From IMG/VR virus record IMGVR_UViG_3300021961_005926, positions 1 through 20,131 of that record: a stretch of 20,131 nt of DNA, one strand, 5' to 3'. This stretch comes from a virus. Position 1 is the stretch's first letter, and the number at the start of each line of letters is the position of its first letter. A program made the translations under genes and the position numbers. Below are positions 1 through 7,630 of the stretch, in pieces. The notes below the pieces were generated by a model. That model saw only the letters and a program-made list of their open reading frames with translations, had not been told where the DNA came from and did no database searches.

Positions 1-457
1 AAGTAATTGTTCTATCAGCCGTTGGATCTGTAACTTCTAAAATTGTTTCAAAATCATCATCTGTAGAACCTTCAAATATAATTGTATTTGAAATAATAGG
101 ATCAGTTAAAGTTTTGTTTGTTAAAGTTTGTGTAGTGCCAGAAAATAAAGTATCTAATTGTGATAATGTAACTCTACCTTCAGTTCCACCATCTGATAAT
201 AAAATCTGATCACTAGAAGCAAGTGTCGAACTTGTTAAATCTATAGCGTTATCAATATTTACAATGGCCTCAACGTTACCAAATTCTAAAGCCGTACCAG
301 CAGAGTTAACTTTTAAAACCTGACCTGTAGTACCAATAGATAAAGAGGCACCAAGACCTCCGTGTGATAGATCAATAAATTCACCTGATTGATATTCGGC
401 AAGACCTGTTACTTCAGATCCATTTAACGTTGCTCGTATTGGAGTTTTAGCTACCAT
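1..457 (-). CDS. Tail-fibre-like protein, C-terminus cut off by window edge
   Basis: Open frame from ATG at 457 to the left edge with no stop; about 152 N-terminal residues are visible, beginning MVAKTPIRATLNGSEVTG. It contains a glycine-rich stretch (HGGLGASLSIGTTGQVL) and the motif TQTLTNKTLTDPII, which resembles repeats in the large fibre gene at 944-3331. Such repeats are typical of tail-fibre or other virion-surface proteins of marine T4-type phages. The start is supported by GAGGG about 11 nt upstream and by the stop of the upstream gene only 4 nt before the ATG, so translation is probably coupled. It is the last visible gene of the late structural operon. The exact structural role cannot be told because the C-terminus, where receptor-binding domains usually lie, is missing. 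Confidence 0.8.
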   Translation of the reverse strand, partial: MVAKTPIRATLNGSEVTGLAEYQSGEFIDLSHGGLGASLSIGTTGQVLKVNSAGTALEFGNVEAIVNIDNAIDLTSSTLASSDQILLSDGGTEGRVTLSQLDTLFSGTTQTLTNKTLTDPIISNTIIFEGSTDDDFETILEVTDPTADRTIT

Positions 458-461
458 ATTC

Positions 462-920
462 TTATATTCCCTCTAATGTAGGCATATGTCCTGGCCTTAT
501 TGTTTGTATTGATGTTCCATTTGCAGTTGTAAATGGTAAATAATATGATTGAGTGACAACGTGATCCAAAAATCCATTAATTGTAGTCATATCTTTATTA
601 TTCACAAGAGCAAGTGTAGTTTCAGTACCGTCTTCTTTTGTAAATGGAACTCTTTTACCAATATTATGTTGAAAATCATTTTTCCATTCAGTACCGTTAT
701 AATATAAATTATGAGTAGGTTGTAAAGTTATAAAATTTGTGTCTGTTAAATCAACTAGTGAACCATTACCAGCAGCAGCCGCACCACCTATTTCTTTTAT
801 AACACCAGCGTCATTGATATAAAACTTTTGAGATGATGTATCAATTGCTACTTCTCCACTAACCAAATCACTTGTAGTTGGAGTTGTAATTCCTCTTTTT
901 AACTTTATAACAGTCGCCAT
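462..920 (-). CDS. Small tail-fibre-associated protein with Mtd-like N-terminus
   Basis: A 152-residue protein. The first 45 residues (MATVIKLKRGITTPTTSDLV, then SGEVAIDTSSQKFYIND) share a pattern with the N-terminus of the neighbouring 795-residue fibre: I-K-x-K-R, then G-E-x-A, then a short beta hairpin. That pattern recalls the N-terminal domain of the major tropism determinant (Mtd) family and is likely a virion-attachment or trimerisation element. The rest (LQPTHNLYYNGTEWKNDFQH and onward) has no motif I recognise. I chose ATG at 920 over the in-frame TTG at 923 because AAGGA lies about 6 nt upstream of the ATG. It follows the large fibre gene by about 23 nt and ends 4 nt before the next gene, as expected in a late tail operon. 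Confidence 0.75.
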   Translation of the reverse strand: MATVIKLKRGITTPTTSDLVSGEVAIDTSSQKFYINDAGVIKEIGGAAAAGNGSLVDLTDTNFITLQPTHNLYYNGTEWKNDFQHNIGKRVPFTKEDGTETTLALVNNKDMTTINGFLDHVVTQSYYLPFTTANGTSIQTIRPGHMPTLEGI

Positions 921-943
921 CAATAATCCTTATTAATTGACGA

Positions 944-3331
944 TTAGTATGTTCCGCCGTCTAAATCGCCGTACGTAACGTTACTACCATCAGATTGTAA
1001 AATTTTACCACTTGCACCAAGTGTTAACTTATCAAGTGTGTTTGCACCACTAGCATATAAAATATCACCAGTAGTGTATGTGCTTTGTCCTGTACCACCA
1101 TATACTTCACCAATAACAGAACCATTCCAAGTACCTTGATTAATAGTTCCTAATGTTGTGATTGATGTTTGACCAGGATAAGTTGATTTAATTTGTAATG
1201 CGTCAGATGATATTTCAATTGTACTATCATCAACAGCAACATCAAGTTGATTTCCTGTTTTTGTTAAAGCGTCACCAGCACTAATTTGACCAGCACCAGA
1301 GAATTGAGCAAATGTAATATTTGTAGTACCAAATGTTGGTGTACCGTTATGTGTAGCAACATAACCATTATCGGCATTTGTAGAACCTTGTTCAACAAAG
1401 AAGAAAGTACCACCAGTTAATTCTGAAGCTGTATCAGCATCTGGACTTCTTGTTAATACATACGCAGTTGAACCATCACCTGTTGTAGTAACTGTATAGA
1501 TACCGTTTTGTGTATTGTCAGTTTGATCTTTTAATAATACTCTATCACCTTGACTTAAAGTAACACCGTCAATTGCAATAGCACCATTTGAACCAGCAGT
1601 AATTGTTCCTGCACCGTTATCATAAGTACCAGAAACTGTAGAAGTTGTAGCAACTCTAACACTATCTTTTACATCTAATCCATTTGCAACACTATCAACG
1701 TATGCTTTTGTAGCAGCGTCTTGGTCTGAAGTTGGATCACTAACGTTTGTAATTCTACTGTTGTTAACATCAACTGAACCAGAACCTTTTGGATTTAATA
1801 CTAGGTCAATGTTAGTATCACTACCTGTTGTAGCAATCTCTACACCATCACCAGTAGCTGCGTTACTAACTTGTAATTCATTAACAGCACTTGCAGTTGT
1901 TCTTAATAGAATTAACTCGTTACCATTTGCGTCAGCAAGATAACCAGCGTCAGCAAATTTAGGTGCTGTAAGTGTTTTATTTGATAGTGTTTCTGTTCCT
2001 GCTAATGTAGCAAAAGAACCATCAGACAATGCACTATTAAATTCAGCAATAGTACCTGTTAAAGTACCTTCAGATAAATCTAATGTTAAAGTGTTGTTTG
2101 CACTATCAATTATTTTGTTTTGTAAAGTTTGATTGCCTGTTAATGTAGCAACAGTACTGTCTATAGCTACTGTAACTGTATTACCTGTAGCAGATGTATC
2201 AATACCAGTACCACCAGCAACTGTAAATGTTTCACTATCTAAATCAATAGCGATTGTTCCTGAATCTGTTGTTACATCTAAATCTTGTGCTGTTACTTGT
2301 GAGTCAACATAAGCTTTAATTGCTTTAGCAGAAGCAAGTGTATCATCACTTGCAGAAACAGAACTTAAATCCGTATCAACAACACCAGCAGCAAAATCAG
2401 CAACTTCAATATTAGATATAGAGTTACCAGTTCCATTTGCGTCAAATGTTTTATTTGTTAAAGTATGTGTTGATGAAGCTGTTAGTACGTCAGCGTGTGT
2501 GCTGATTGTAATTGTATCACCTGAAACTGAAGTATCAATGTTTGTACCACCAGAAATAGTTAATGTGTCATTTAATAAATCAACACCATCATCTGTGCCT
2601 GAGTCAGCAGCTAAATTTAATGTTGTAGAAATAGTTGCTGTACCAGCCGCTGTTAAACGACCTTGTTGGTCAACTGTAAATGTTGGAATTTCAGTTGAAG
2701 AACCATAACTACCTGGAGTTACAGCAGTATCATCTAAGTCTATTGTAACTTCGTTATCTGTAATAGATGTAGTAATTCCTGTATCACCAGTAAACGTTAA
2801 AGTTTGACCAGTAGTAAATGTGTCACTACCACTATCACCAGCAATTGTAAATGAACCTGATGGAATAGCAGCAAAACTTAAATTACCAGAACCGTCAACT
2901 GTTAAGAATTGACCATTTGAGTAAGTACCTGGAAGAGTATAAGTAACGTCTGAAGCTAATGAGTTGGGAGATTTAAGAGCTACAAAGTTTGCACCGTTAT
3001 TAGTACCTTCGTTTAATTTTATTGTACCACCTGTAGTAGCATTATTACCAATAAACAATTCATCAATTGCTTTATTAGAGTCTACTATTAAACCAGAAGA
3101 CGCAGTTAACGTTCCTGGTGTGTGGTCTAAAAGTTGTGTGTAATATCTTCCACCAATTTCAATTGCTGAATTTGATGTTGATGTTGGATCACCAATGAAG
3201 AGCCTATACCCATTACCACCAGCACCATTATCGGTTGCCGAAGTATCATAGACATAAGCTAGTTCCCCTTGGTTAAGACCGCTGGGTGCATTTGCACCAG
3301 TGGTTCGTTTAATTTTGATTATTGTTGCCAT
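944..3331 (-). CDS. Large phage tail-fibre-like protein
   Basis: 795 residues, very rich in Gly, Thr, Ser and Asp and poor in Lys and Cys, as in fibrous beta-structured phage proteins. Residues 1-60 form the Mtd-like N-terminal domain (MATIIKIKRTTG, GELAYVYDT, RLFIGD). The middle carries degenerate repeats of the TLTNKTF / TLQNKII / TLSNKTLTAPKF type (near 289, 402 and 448) and paired beta strands such as GDTITIS and GNTVTVAI. Residues 525-680 form a block widely shared among phage fibres: AATKAYVDS near 540, QGDRVLLKDQTDNTQNGIYTV near 594, then the TASELTGGTFFFVEQG stretch. The C-terminus has YGGTGQSTYTTGDILYA and ends DLDGGTY. The start has AAGGGAGAG 8 nt upstream. It probably forms part of the host-recognition fibre; whether it is the tip or a connector is unknown. 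Confidence 0.88.
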   Translation of the reverse strand: MATIIKIKRTTGANAPSGLNQGELAYVYDTSATDNGAGGNGYRLFIGDPTSTSNSAIEIGGRYYTQLLDHTPGTLTASSGLIVDSNKAIDELFIGNNATTGGTIKLNEGTNNGANFVALKSPNSLASDVTYTLPGTYSNGQFLTVDGSGNLSFAAIPSGSFTIAGDSGSDTFTTGQTLTFTGDTGITTSITDNEVTIDLDDTAVTPGSYGSSTEIPTFTVDQQGRLTAAGTATISTTLNLAADSGTDDGVDLLNDTLTISGGTNIDTSVSGDTITISTHADVLTASSTHTLTNKTFDANGTGNSISNIEVADFAAGVVDTDLSSVSASDDTLASAKAIKAYVDSQVTAQDLDVTTDSGTIAIDLDSETFTVAGGTGIDTSATGNTVTVAIDSTVATLTGNQTLQNKIIDSANNTLTLDLSEGTLTGTIAEFNSALSDGSFATLAGTETLSNKTLTAPKFADAGYLADANGNELILLRTTASAVNELQVSNAATGDGVEIATTGSDTNIDLVLNPKGSGSVDVNNSRITNVSDPTSDQDAATKAYVDSVANGLDVKDSVRVATTSTVSGTYDNGAGTITAGSNGAIAIDGVTLSQGDRVLLKDQTDNTQNGIYTVTTTGDGSTAYVLTRSPDADTASELTGGTFFFVEQGSTNADNGYVATHNGTPTFGTTNITFAQFSGAGQISAGDALTKTGNQLDVAVDDSTIEISSDALQIKSTYPGQTSITTLGTINQGTWNGSVIGEVYGGTGQSTYTTGDILYASGANTLDKLTLGASGKILQSDGSNVTYGDLDGGTY

Positions 3332-3351
3332 TTAAAATCTCTCCCTTTTTT

Positions 3352-3582
3352 TTAAAATGTGCCACCGTTAAGAATTAAATTACCACTTTCAGTTTTTATA
3401 TCATTTCGACTTGTCCATTTTTTAGAAGTATCATCATATTGAAGCATTGCACCATCATTTAACGTTGTAACGTTAACATCACCTAGAGCATTAAGCCTAG
3501 TTGAAGCTGATGGTACAGTAACAGAAACATTCCTAGGTCCTGTTGTAATATTATTAATTGTAGCCGTTATTCTGTCTGACAT
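3352..3582 (-). CDS. Small fibre-associated structural protein
   Basis: 76 residues starting MSDRITATINNITTGPRNVS. The central LNALGDVNVTTLNDGAMLQY followed by a D-x-x-x-x-x-W motif is a module common in phage fibre and neck-fibre proteins of marine myoviruses. The C-terminus, LILNGGTF, mirrors the DLDGGTY end of the large fibre encoded next. It may be a short fibre-attachment protein or a detached fibre module. ATG at 3582 has AGGG a few bases upstream and lies 29 nt beyond a TATAAATA late promoter (3611-3618), so this is probably the first gene of a late transcript running through the fibre genes. The stop is about 20 nt before the large fibre start. Confidence 0.75.
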   Translation of the reverse strand: MSDRITATINNITTGPRNVSVTVPSASTRLNALGDVNVTTLNDGAMLQYDDTSKKWTSRNDIKTESGNLILNGGTF

Positions 3583-3610
3583 TTTACCCTATTATTAATA
3601 AAGTTTATAA

Positions 3611-3618
3611 TATTTATA
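3611..3618 (-). promoter_or_regulatory. T4-type late promoter for the fibre genes
   Basis: Exact TATAAATA octamer on the minus strand in the 66-bp gap between the genes at 3649-3900 and 3352-3582. T4-type late promoters are defined by this octamer, read by the phage sigma gp55. Transcription would start near 3604, giving a leader of about 22 nt that contains the AGGG ribosome site. Confidence 0.7.
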
Positions 3619-3648
3619 ATAATAAAGTAATGTAAAACTAATTACAAA

Positions 3649-3900
3649 CTACTTTTTTTCAACTTCTTTTGATGTATCAATGCCTAATTCACTAGCAATA
3701 ATATCATCATAGTGTTTTTGTAAAATAGCAACTTTTTCTAATTCTAAAGATAGTTTAATTCTAGTTGATTGTAAATCTTGTCTGATTATAATACTATTTA
3801 AAGTTTTTGTGTTTAATTCACTTCTTTTATAGTCTTTACCATCAATTGTAAAAGTTTGTTCTTTAGTTAAGTCTGTTGCTGTGTTCAATTCACTACTCAT
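3649..3900 (-). CDS. Small protein, possibly DUF6447-like, in the structural operon
   Basis: 83 residues. After a short polar N-terminus comes TFTIDGKDYKRSELN, then a long predicted helix (LNSIIIRQDLQSTRIKLSLE and on to YDDIIASEL) and a charged tail ending EVEKK. The F-T-I-D-G-K-x-Y-x-x-x-x-L start followed by an amphipathic helix resembles the small DUF6447-type proteins of marine phages and cyanobacteria; this is from memory and not verified. The helix could form a coiled coil. The start is clear: TAGGAGAAC lies just upstream of ATG 3900, and the preceding gene stops 11 nt before. Position in the late tail operon suggests a minor virion protein or assembly factor; no function can be assigned. 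Confidence 0.7.
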   Translation of the reverse strand: MSSELNTATDLTKEQTFTIDGKDYKRSELNTKTLNSIIIRQDLQSTRIKLSLELEKVAILQKHYDDIIASELGIDTSKEVEKK

Positions 3901-3911
3901 ATGTTCTCCTA

Positions 3912-4247
3912 TTATACGTCTGGTTTAACTGTAATTAAACCTTCAATTATTCTTGTTACGGTACTATCACTTGCTGTTATATCTAAATCATAAACATAAC
4001 GAGCTGGTGCGTCTAAAGCTGCAGTTTGAGCTGCAGTTAAAGAAAGTGTTATTACACCTGTTGTTCTATCGGCGTCAAAAGTTGTTGTAATAGTGGTTCT
4101 TGTTCTTGTTGAAGCATAACCTAAGGCCATCTTTGCACTTGCTGTATATCCAGTCAAATCTAAAGGATTTCCATCACTACCTCTAACGGTAACTGCTGAC
4201 GAAAATGACGTTCCTTGATCTATTACATAATTTGCTACTGCTGCCAT
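3912..4247 (-). CDS. Virion-associated beta-sandwich-like protein
   Basis: 111 residues: MAAVANYVIDQGTSFSSAVT, then DGNPLDLTGYTASAKMA and D-R-T-T-G-V-I-T-L-S-L, ending with RYVYDLDITASDSTVTRIIE and GLITVKPDV. The layout (strand, 'GNPLDLTGYT', a later 'ARYVYDLDI', a terminal 'G-x-I-T-V-P' strand) matches small beta-sandwich proteins of phage tails and baseplates, similar to the BppU N-terminal type. No enzymatic motif is seen. It is the first gene of the minus-strand block; its ATG at 4247 lies exactly 5 nt downstream of a TATAAATA late promoter and lacks a Shine-Dalgarno site, unlike the genes that follow. A minor virion protein is likely. Confidence 0.75.
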   Translation of the reverse strand: MAAVANYVIDQGTSFSSAVTVRGSDGNPLDLTGYTASAKMALGYASTRTRTTITTTFDADRTTGVITLSLTAAQTAALDAPARYVYDLDITASDSTVTRIIEGLITVKPDV

Positions 4248-4252
4248 AATAC

Positions 4253-4260
4253 TATTTATA
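4253..4260 (-). promoter_or_regulatory. T4-type late promoter abutting a start codon
   Basis: Exact TATAAATA on the minus strand followed by GTATT and then ATG (4247). The expected transcription start falls on or within a base or two of the A of ATG, so the transcript would be leaderless or nearly so. No ribosome-binding site is present. Confidence 0.65.
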
Positions 4261-4269
4261 CATATACTA

Positions 4270-4297
4270 TTGACTTTTTTTTAAAAAGTGATATTAT
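4270..4297 (+). promoter_or_regulatory. Sigma70-like promoter for the receptor gene
   Basis: TTGACT (4270-4275), 16-bp spacer, TATTAT (4292-4297). The ATG of the receptor gene is at 4303, only 5 nt after the -10 box, so the predicted start of transcription is at about the A of ATG. The spacer is a T/A run. This host-type promoter points away from the late promoter at 4253-4260 within a 55-bp gap. Confidence 0.6.
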
Positions 4298-4302
4298 ATA
4301 GT

Positions 4303-5913
4303 ATGCGTAAAATTTTAATAATTTTAACATTTTTATTTAGTAATATATTATTTGCAGCTGAAAACGACTGTAAATGGACCAACGAAACTCCTTGTGTTAT
4401 TATATCTAAATCAAACATAACAAATTCTAATAAAATTGGTGATAAAATTACACCGAGTATTTCTATAACAAAAAAGCAAATAGAAAAATACAATCTTATA
4501 GATTTAGCAAAAACTTTAAATTTTATTCAGAGCTTAGAAGTATCTCAATCAGGTCCTACAGGACAACAAGGATCAGTTTTTTTTAGAGGCACTAATTCAA
4601 ATCACGTTTTAGTTTTATTAAACGGTATACCAATAAATGATTATTCTACACCAACAGGTGCATTTGATATTGGGCAAGATTTTATGTTTAATGTTCAACA
4701 GATAGATGTTTATAAAGGTTCATCTGGTGCTCATTGGGGCGCTGACGCTGTGGGAGGTGCAATTAATTTTAGAACAACTATTGATTATGAAAAAAAATTA
4801 AATATTTCAGGAAATCATAATGATAAAACAATTAGTGGAAATTATTATACTAATATAAATGACTTTGATATATCTTTATCAGCAGGACAACATCAATCAA
4901 AAAGTATATCAGCACTATCTGAAGCAAATGAAAAAGACGGAACAAAAAATAAATCACTTTCTATTAATGCAAGTAAATGGTATGACTTATTACATTGGAG
5001 AACAAGTTTTTTTACAAGAAATACATTTACTGATTTAGATGGACATAATGTACTTGTACAAAATGATAAATGGTCTGATAATACTTTTTACGCTTTTCAA
5101 ACAGGACTAGATTATAAAAATAGCAGTTTAACTTTACATACACACCAATACGATAGAAACTATGATGACAATTATTACAAAAGTAAAAACTATACACTAA
5201 AGGCTACACAACAATATGAAAACTATGGTTTTGGATTTGATTATAAACACAACGAATCATTTAGTAGCCAACATCACAATTTAGGATATTTTTTTAATTT
5301 ATCATACGATATATTTTCTTATCATCATAGATTTGATGAAGAACACGAAACCTATAAGTTAGGATTTTTCAAAGAGATACAAGACGGGTTAAGTATAAGT
5401 GGAAGTACATCTACAAGTTATAAAGATAAAACTACTTGGACAGCTATAGAATATGGTGAAACACAAGAATTAACTTTAACTAAAAATAATTTTTCAACAA
5501 CACTTTTTAAAAATGATATAGGCAATTTAAATACAGATGGTATTGAATTTGCTTATAATCTAAATGATATTAAATTTTTTGCAAGTCATCTTAACAGTAA
5601 AACAAACGATACGGTAACATTAAGACGTCCTAATTGGTCACTAGGATTTATTCATAATTATGATTTTAAAAACAACTTTTCACTAACCACAAACTACAAA
5701 TACAAAGGTGAACATTTAGATGTACATAATTCTAATTGGTCAACAATATCAATGCCTGAAACACATTTACTAGATTTAAATATTGGTTATGATTATTATG
5801 GAATAAAATTTGGTGTAAGTATTACAAATCTTTTAAATGAAAATTATGAGTCACCTCACGGATTTAACCAAGAAGGTAGAAAACTAACTTTAGGATTTAA
5901 CAAATCTTTTTAA
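4303..5913 (+). CDS. TonB-dependent outer-membrane receptor (BtuB/siderophore-receptor type)
   Basis: 536 residues. Residues 1-18 are a Sec signal peptide (MRKILIILTFLFSNILFA). A plug domain follows (about 40-150) with QGSVFFRGTNSNHVLVLLNG and GSSGAHWGADAVGGAINFRT, the conserved plug motifs of TonB-dependent receptors. The remainder is alternating polar/aromatic segments of a beta-barrel, and the chain ends in a C-terminal Phe (LTLGFNKSF), the usual outer-membrane barrel signature. A possible TonB box is the PCVIISKS region near 29-36. Such receptors import metal chelates, cobalamin or other large substrates. It appears intact, though short for the family (BtuB is about 610). The 5' end is set at ATG 4303 because the signal peptide begins there; the in-frame GTG at 4288 would spoil it and overlap the promoter. 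The substrate cannot be deduced. Its stop overlaps the stop of the convergent gene. Confidence 0.88.
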   Translation: MRKILIILTFLFSNILFAAENDCKWTNETPCVIISKSNITNSNKIGDKITPSISITKKQIEKYNLIDLAKTLNFIQSLEVSQSGPTGQQGSVFFRGTNSNHVLVLLNGIPINDYSTPTGAFDIGQDFMFNVQQIDVYKGSSGAHWGADAVGGAINFRTTIDYEKKLNISGNHNDKTISGNYYTNINDFDISLSAGQHQSKSISALSEANEKDGTKNKSLSINASKWYDLLHWRTSFFTRNTFTDLDGHNVLVQNDKWSDNTFYAFQTGLDYKNSSLTLHTHQYDRNYDDNYYKSKNYTLKATQQYENYGFGFDYKHNESFSSQHHNLGYFFNLSYDIFSYHHRFDEEHETYKLGFFKEIQDGLSISGSTSTSYKDKTTWTAIEYGETQELTLTKNNFSTTLFKNDIGNLNTDGIEFAYNLNDIKFFASHLNSKTNDTVTLRRPNWSLGFIHNYDFKNNFSLTTNYKYKGEHLDVHNSNWSTISMPETHLLDLNIGYDYYGIKFGVSITNLLNENYESPHGFNQEGRKLTLGFNKSF

Positions 5914-7163
5914 CTTTGAACAGCTATGTTATTATGTTTGTTTAGTATATCTAAATCTTGCTGATATTGTTTTACTTTATCTAAGGCGTGATGTTGAAAT
6001 TGATATCCTAATTCTTGTCCTAGTTTTAACACTTTCATAAATCTATTAAATCTTATTTCAAAGTCAGAATTTTCATTTTTCCAATGATAACCAAATTCAG
6101 AATTAAACAAATCTCTATGTTCAAAATCTAAAGGTGTGTTTTGAAATGTTATCATTATGTGGTGTGACACAAATATATTATGAGCGTATTTTTTATATTT
6201 TTTTAATAGGGTCAAAGTTTCTTCAAAGTCTTTTTCAGTTTCAGTAGGATAACCACAAATAAGTAAAAACTTCATTCTAATATTTCTTTCACCTATATTT
6301 GTTACAAAGTATTCAATATCATCATTACTAAATTTCTTTTTCATATGATTTCGTACTTGTTCACTTCCAGATTCAATACCTATATCTAATCCTACACAAC
6401 CTGAGTTTGCTAAATTATCAAAATCTTGCTGAGTAAATGTTTTTTTATCTCTTATAATAAACTGTGCGTCCCAATTTATTTTTTTAGGTCTTTTTGCTAA
6501 CTCGTGGCATAAATCTCTAAAATGTTTCATTGATCCATTAATTAATGAATCAGAAAAATTAATCTTTTTTAAACCTGTTTGTTCAGAAACGTGATGTAAA
6601 TCGTCAGCTATTTTTTTACCAGTCTTCCATCTATACTTAGGCCATATACTCATCACATCACAAAAAGTACACTTACGAACACAACCTCTACTACCAGATA
6701 TAACTGCTCTATCATATTTGTGTTGATGTATTGTATCTGAATAATCAGGTGGTGGCAAACTTTCTATATCTTCCATTTGTACAGGATCTCTACCATTAAT
6801 ACCAGGAAAGTCTAAATCACCCTCTAAAAATGCTTTAAGAGCGTGTTCTTCACCTCTTATAAAATGTTTTCTTGGCCAATTCTTATCAACACCAGAACCT
6901 CCAAAAACAACATTTTCATATGGTTCTGCAAGTTTAAGAGCGTCATCTTTTTGTAAAAAAGAAAATACAGATATACCTAACCATTTAAATTTATATTTGG
7001 CAATTTCTTTGTGTATGTTTTCTAAAGTATCTAATTGATTTCCATCTATAACTTTAACTTTATATCCTAAAGGTTCTAAGTATCCTTTTATAAAAGCAGG
7101 ACCTGGTACAGGCTTACCTTTATCTAGTCCTGGTAATGATGTGATCACTAAATCATAAATCAT
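5910..7163 (-). CDS. Radical SAM protein with N-terminal cobalamin-binding-like domain (class B type)
   Basis: 417 residues. Residues 1-140 resemble the Rossmann-like B12-binding domain seen in class B radical SAM enzymes (GPAFIKGYLEPLGYKVKVID near 21-40, WLGISVFSF near 61, VVFGGSG near 85), but the DxHxxG cobalamin-ligand motif is not evident. The radical SAM core starts with SRGCVRKCTFCDV: Cys161, Cys165 and Cys168 (CX3CX2C) would hold the 4Fe-4S cluster. Further core motifs are NFSDSLING and GLDIGIESGSEQV. Members methylate or otherwise modify unactivated carbons; the substrate here is unknown. Its ATG overlaps the stop of the upstream oxygenase gene (ATGA), so the two are co-translated. 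Its stop shares the four bases TTAA with the stop of the receptor gene. The family occurs in marine myoviruses as auxiliary genes. Confidence 0.85.
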   Translation of the reverse strand: MIYDLVITSLPGLDKGKPVPGPAFIKGYLEPLGYKVKVIDGNQLDTLENIHKEIAKYKFKWLGISVFSFLQKDDALKLAEPYENVVFGGSGVDKNWPRKHFIRGEEHALKAFLEGDLDFPGINGRDPVQMEDIESLPPPDYSDTIHQHKYDRAVISGSRGCVRKCTFCDVMSIWPKYRWKTGKKIADDLHHVSEQTGLKKINFSDSLINGSMKHFRDLCHELAKRPKKINWDAQFIIRDKKTFTQQDFDNLANSGCVGLDIGIESGSEQVRNHMKKKFSNDDIEYFVTNIGERNIRMKFLLICGYPTETEKDFEETLTLLKKYKKYAHNIFVSHHIMITFQNTPLDFEHRDLFNSEFGYHWKNENSDFEIRFNRFMKVLKLGQELGYQFQHHALDKVKQYQQDLDILNKHNNIAVQS

Positions 7164-7603
7164 CTAAATGCGCCTACTATATGAATCCTATCTATTTTTG
7201 AACAATTTAAAGCTGTATGATTTTTTGTCGTATCAATTACATATGCCTCACCTGTTGCTGGAATGTGTATTCGTTCATTATCAATTAATAAAAAACAATG
7301 TGGGTGTGTTATAATTGGAATATGTAATCGTTTAGTTTTATCAGCGTGCCAAAGATAACAAGTTTTTGGTTTCATTTTCATTATTCTTGTTCTTACCAAA
7401 TTATGTTCTAAGATTATACTATTGATATAGGGTATATTAAAAAGTGGAACATCATAGGTATGTTCAACATCATCAATGTCATAACCTTTGTCTGAGCCTT
7501 CCTCAGGATTCATATCTTTTGAATAACCTTGTAGATATAATTGTTTGTTATAACTTGGAAGTGTATTCAACTCTTTTTTTATTAACTCTAAATCATATAT
7601 CAT
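7160..7603 (-). CDS. 2OG-Fe(II) oxygenase, aspartyl/asparaginyl beta-hydroxylase-like
   Basis: 147 residues. The C-terminal half shows the AspH-type double-stranded beta-helix: TCYLWHADKTKRLHIPIITH (81-100) with iron ligands His86-x-Asp88, then the conserved RLHIPI strand, GEAYVID near 118-124, His129 in KNHTALN as the distal ligand, and Arg139 (DRIHIV) ten residues later as the likely 2-oxoglutarate-binding Arg. Spacing and order match AspH-like oxygenases, which hydroxylate Asp/Asn side chains or small molecules. The start is ATG 7603; an upstream in-frame extension would add a hydrophobic stretch encoded by the promoter region. A TATAAATA late promoter lies exactly 5 nt upstream, with no Shine-Dalgarno site. 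It is followed by the radical SAM gene with ATGA overlap, suggesting that both act on the same substrate or pathway. Confidence 0.8.
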   Translation of the reverse strand: MIYDLELIKKELNTLPSYNKQLYLQGYSKDMNPEEGSDKGYDIDDVEHTYDVPLFNIPYINSIILEHNLVRTRIMKMKPKTCYLWHADKTKRLHIPIITHPHCFLLIDNERIHIPATGEAYVIDTTKNHTALNCSKIDRIHIVGAFR

Positions 7604-7608
7604 AACAA

Positions 7609-7616
7609 TATTTATA
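7609..7616 (-). promoter_or_regulatory. T4-type late promoter abutting the oxygenase start
   Basis: Exact TATAAATA on the minus strand, then TTGTT, then ATG (7603). Spacing is the same 5 nt as at 4253-4260, again predicting a leaderless or nearly leaderless late mRNA. Confidence 0.6.
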
Positions 7617-7617
7617 G

Positions 7618-7625
7618 CATAAATA
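7618..7625 (+). promoter_or_regulatory. Late-promoter-like octamer for the nitroreductase-like gene
   Basis: CATAAATA, one mismatch from the TATAAATA late consensus, followed by ATTAT and ATG (7631): once more 5 nt. It is separated by a single base from the divergent octamer at 7609-7616, giving an imperfect inverted repeat (TATTTATA-G-CATAAATA). Confidence 0.45.
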
Positions 7626-7630
7626 ATTAT

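Noticed and set aside
1761-2708. Plus-strand open frames (1761-1943, 2499-2708) within the large fibre gene
   Set aside because: They are antisense to a well-supported structural gene and arise from its repeated Thr/Ser/Gly codons; no start signals or motifs.
4281-4493. 70-residue open frame on the minus strand opposite the start of the receptor gene
   Set aside because: It lies antisense to the signal peptide and plug region of a clear receptor, has no ribosome site and an AT-driven hydrophobic composition. It is a shadow frame.
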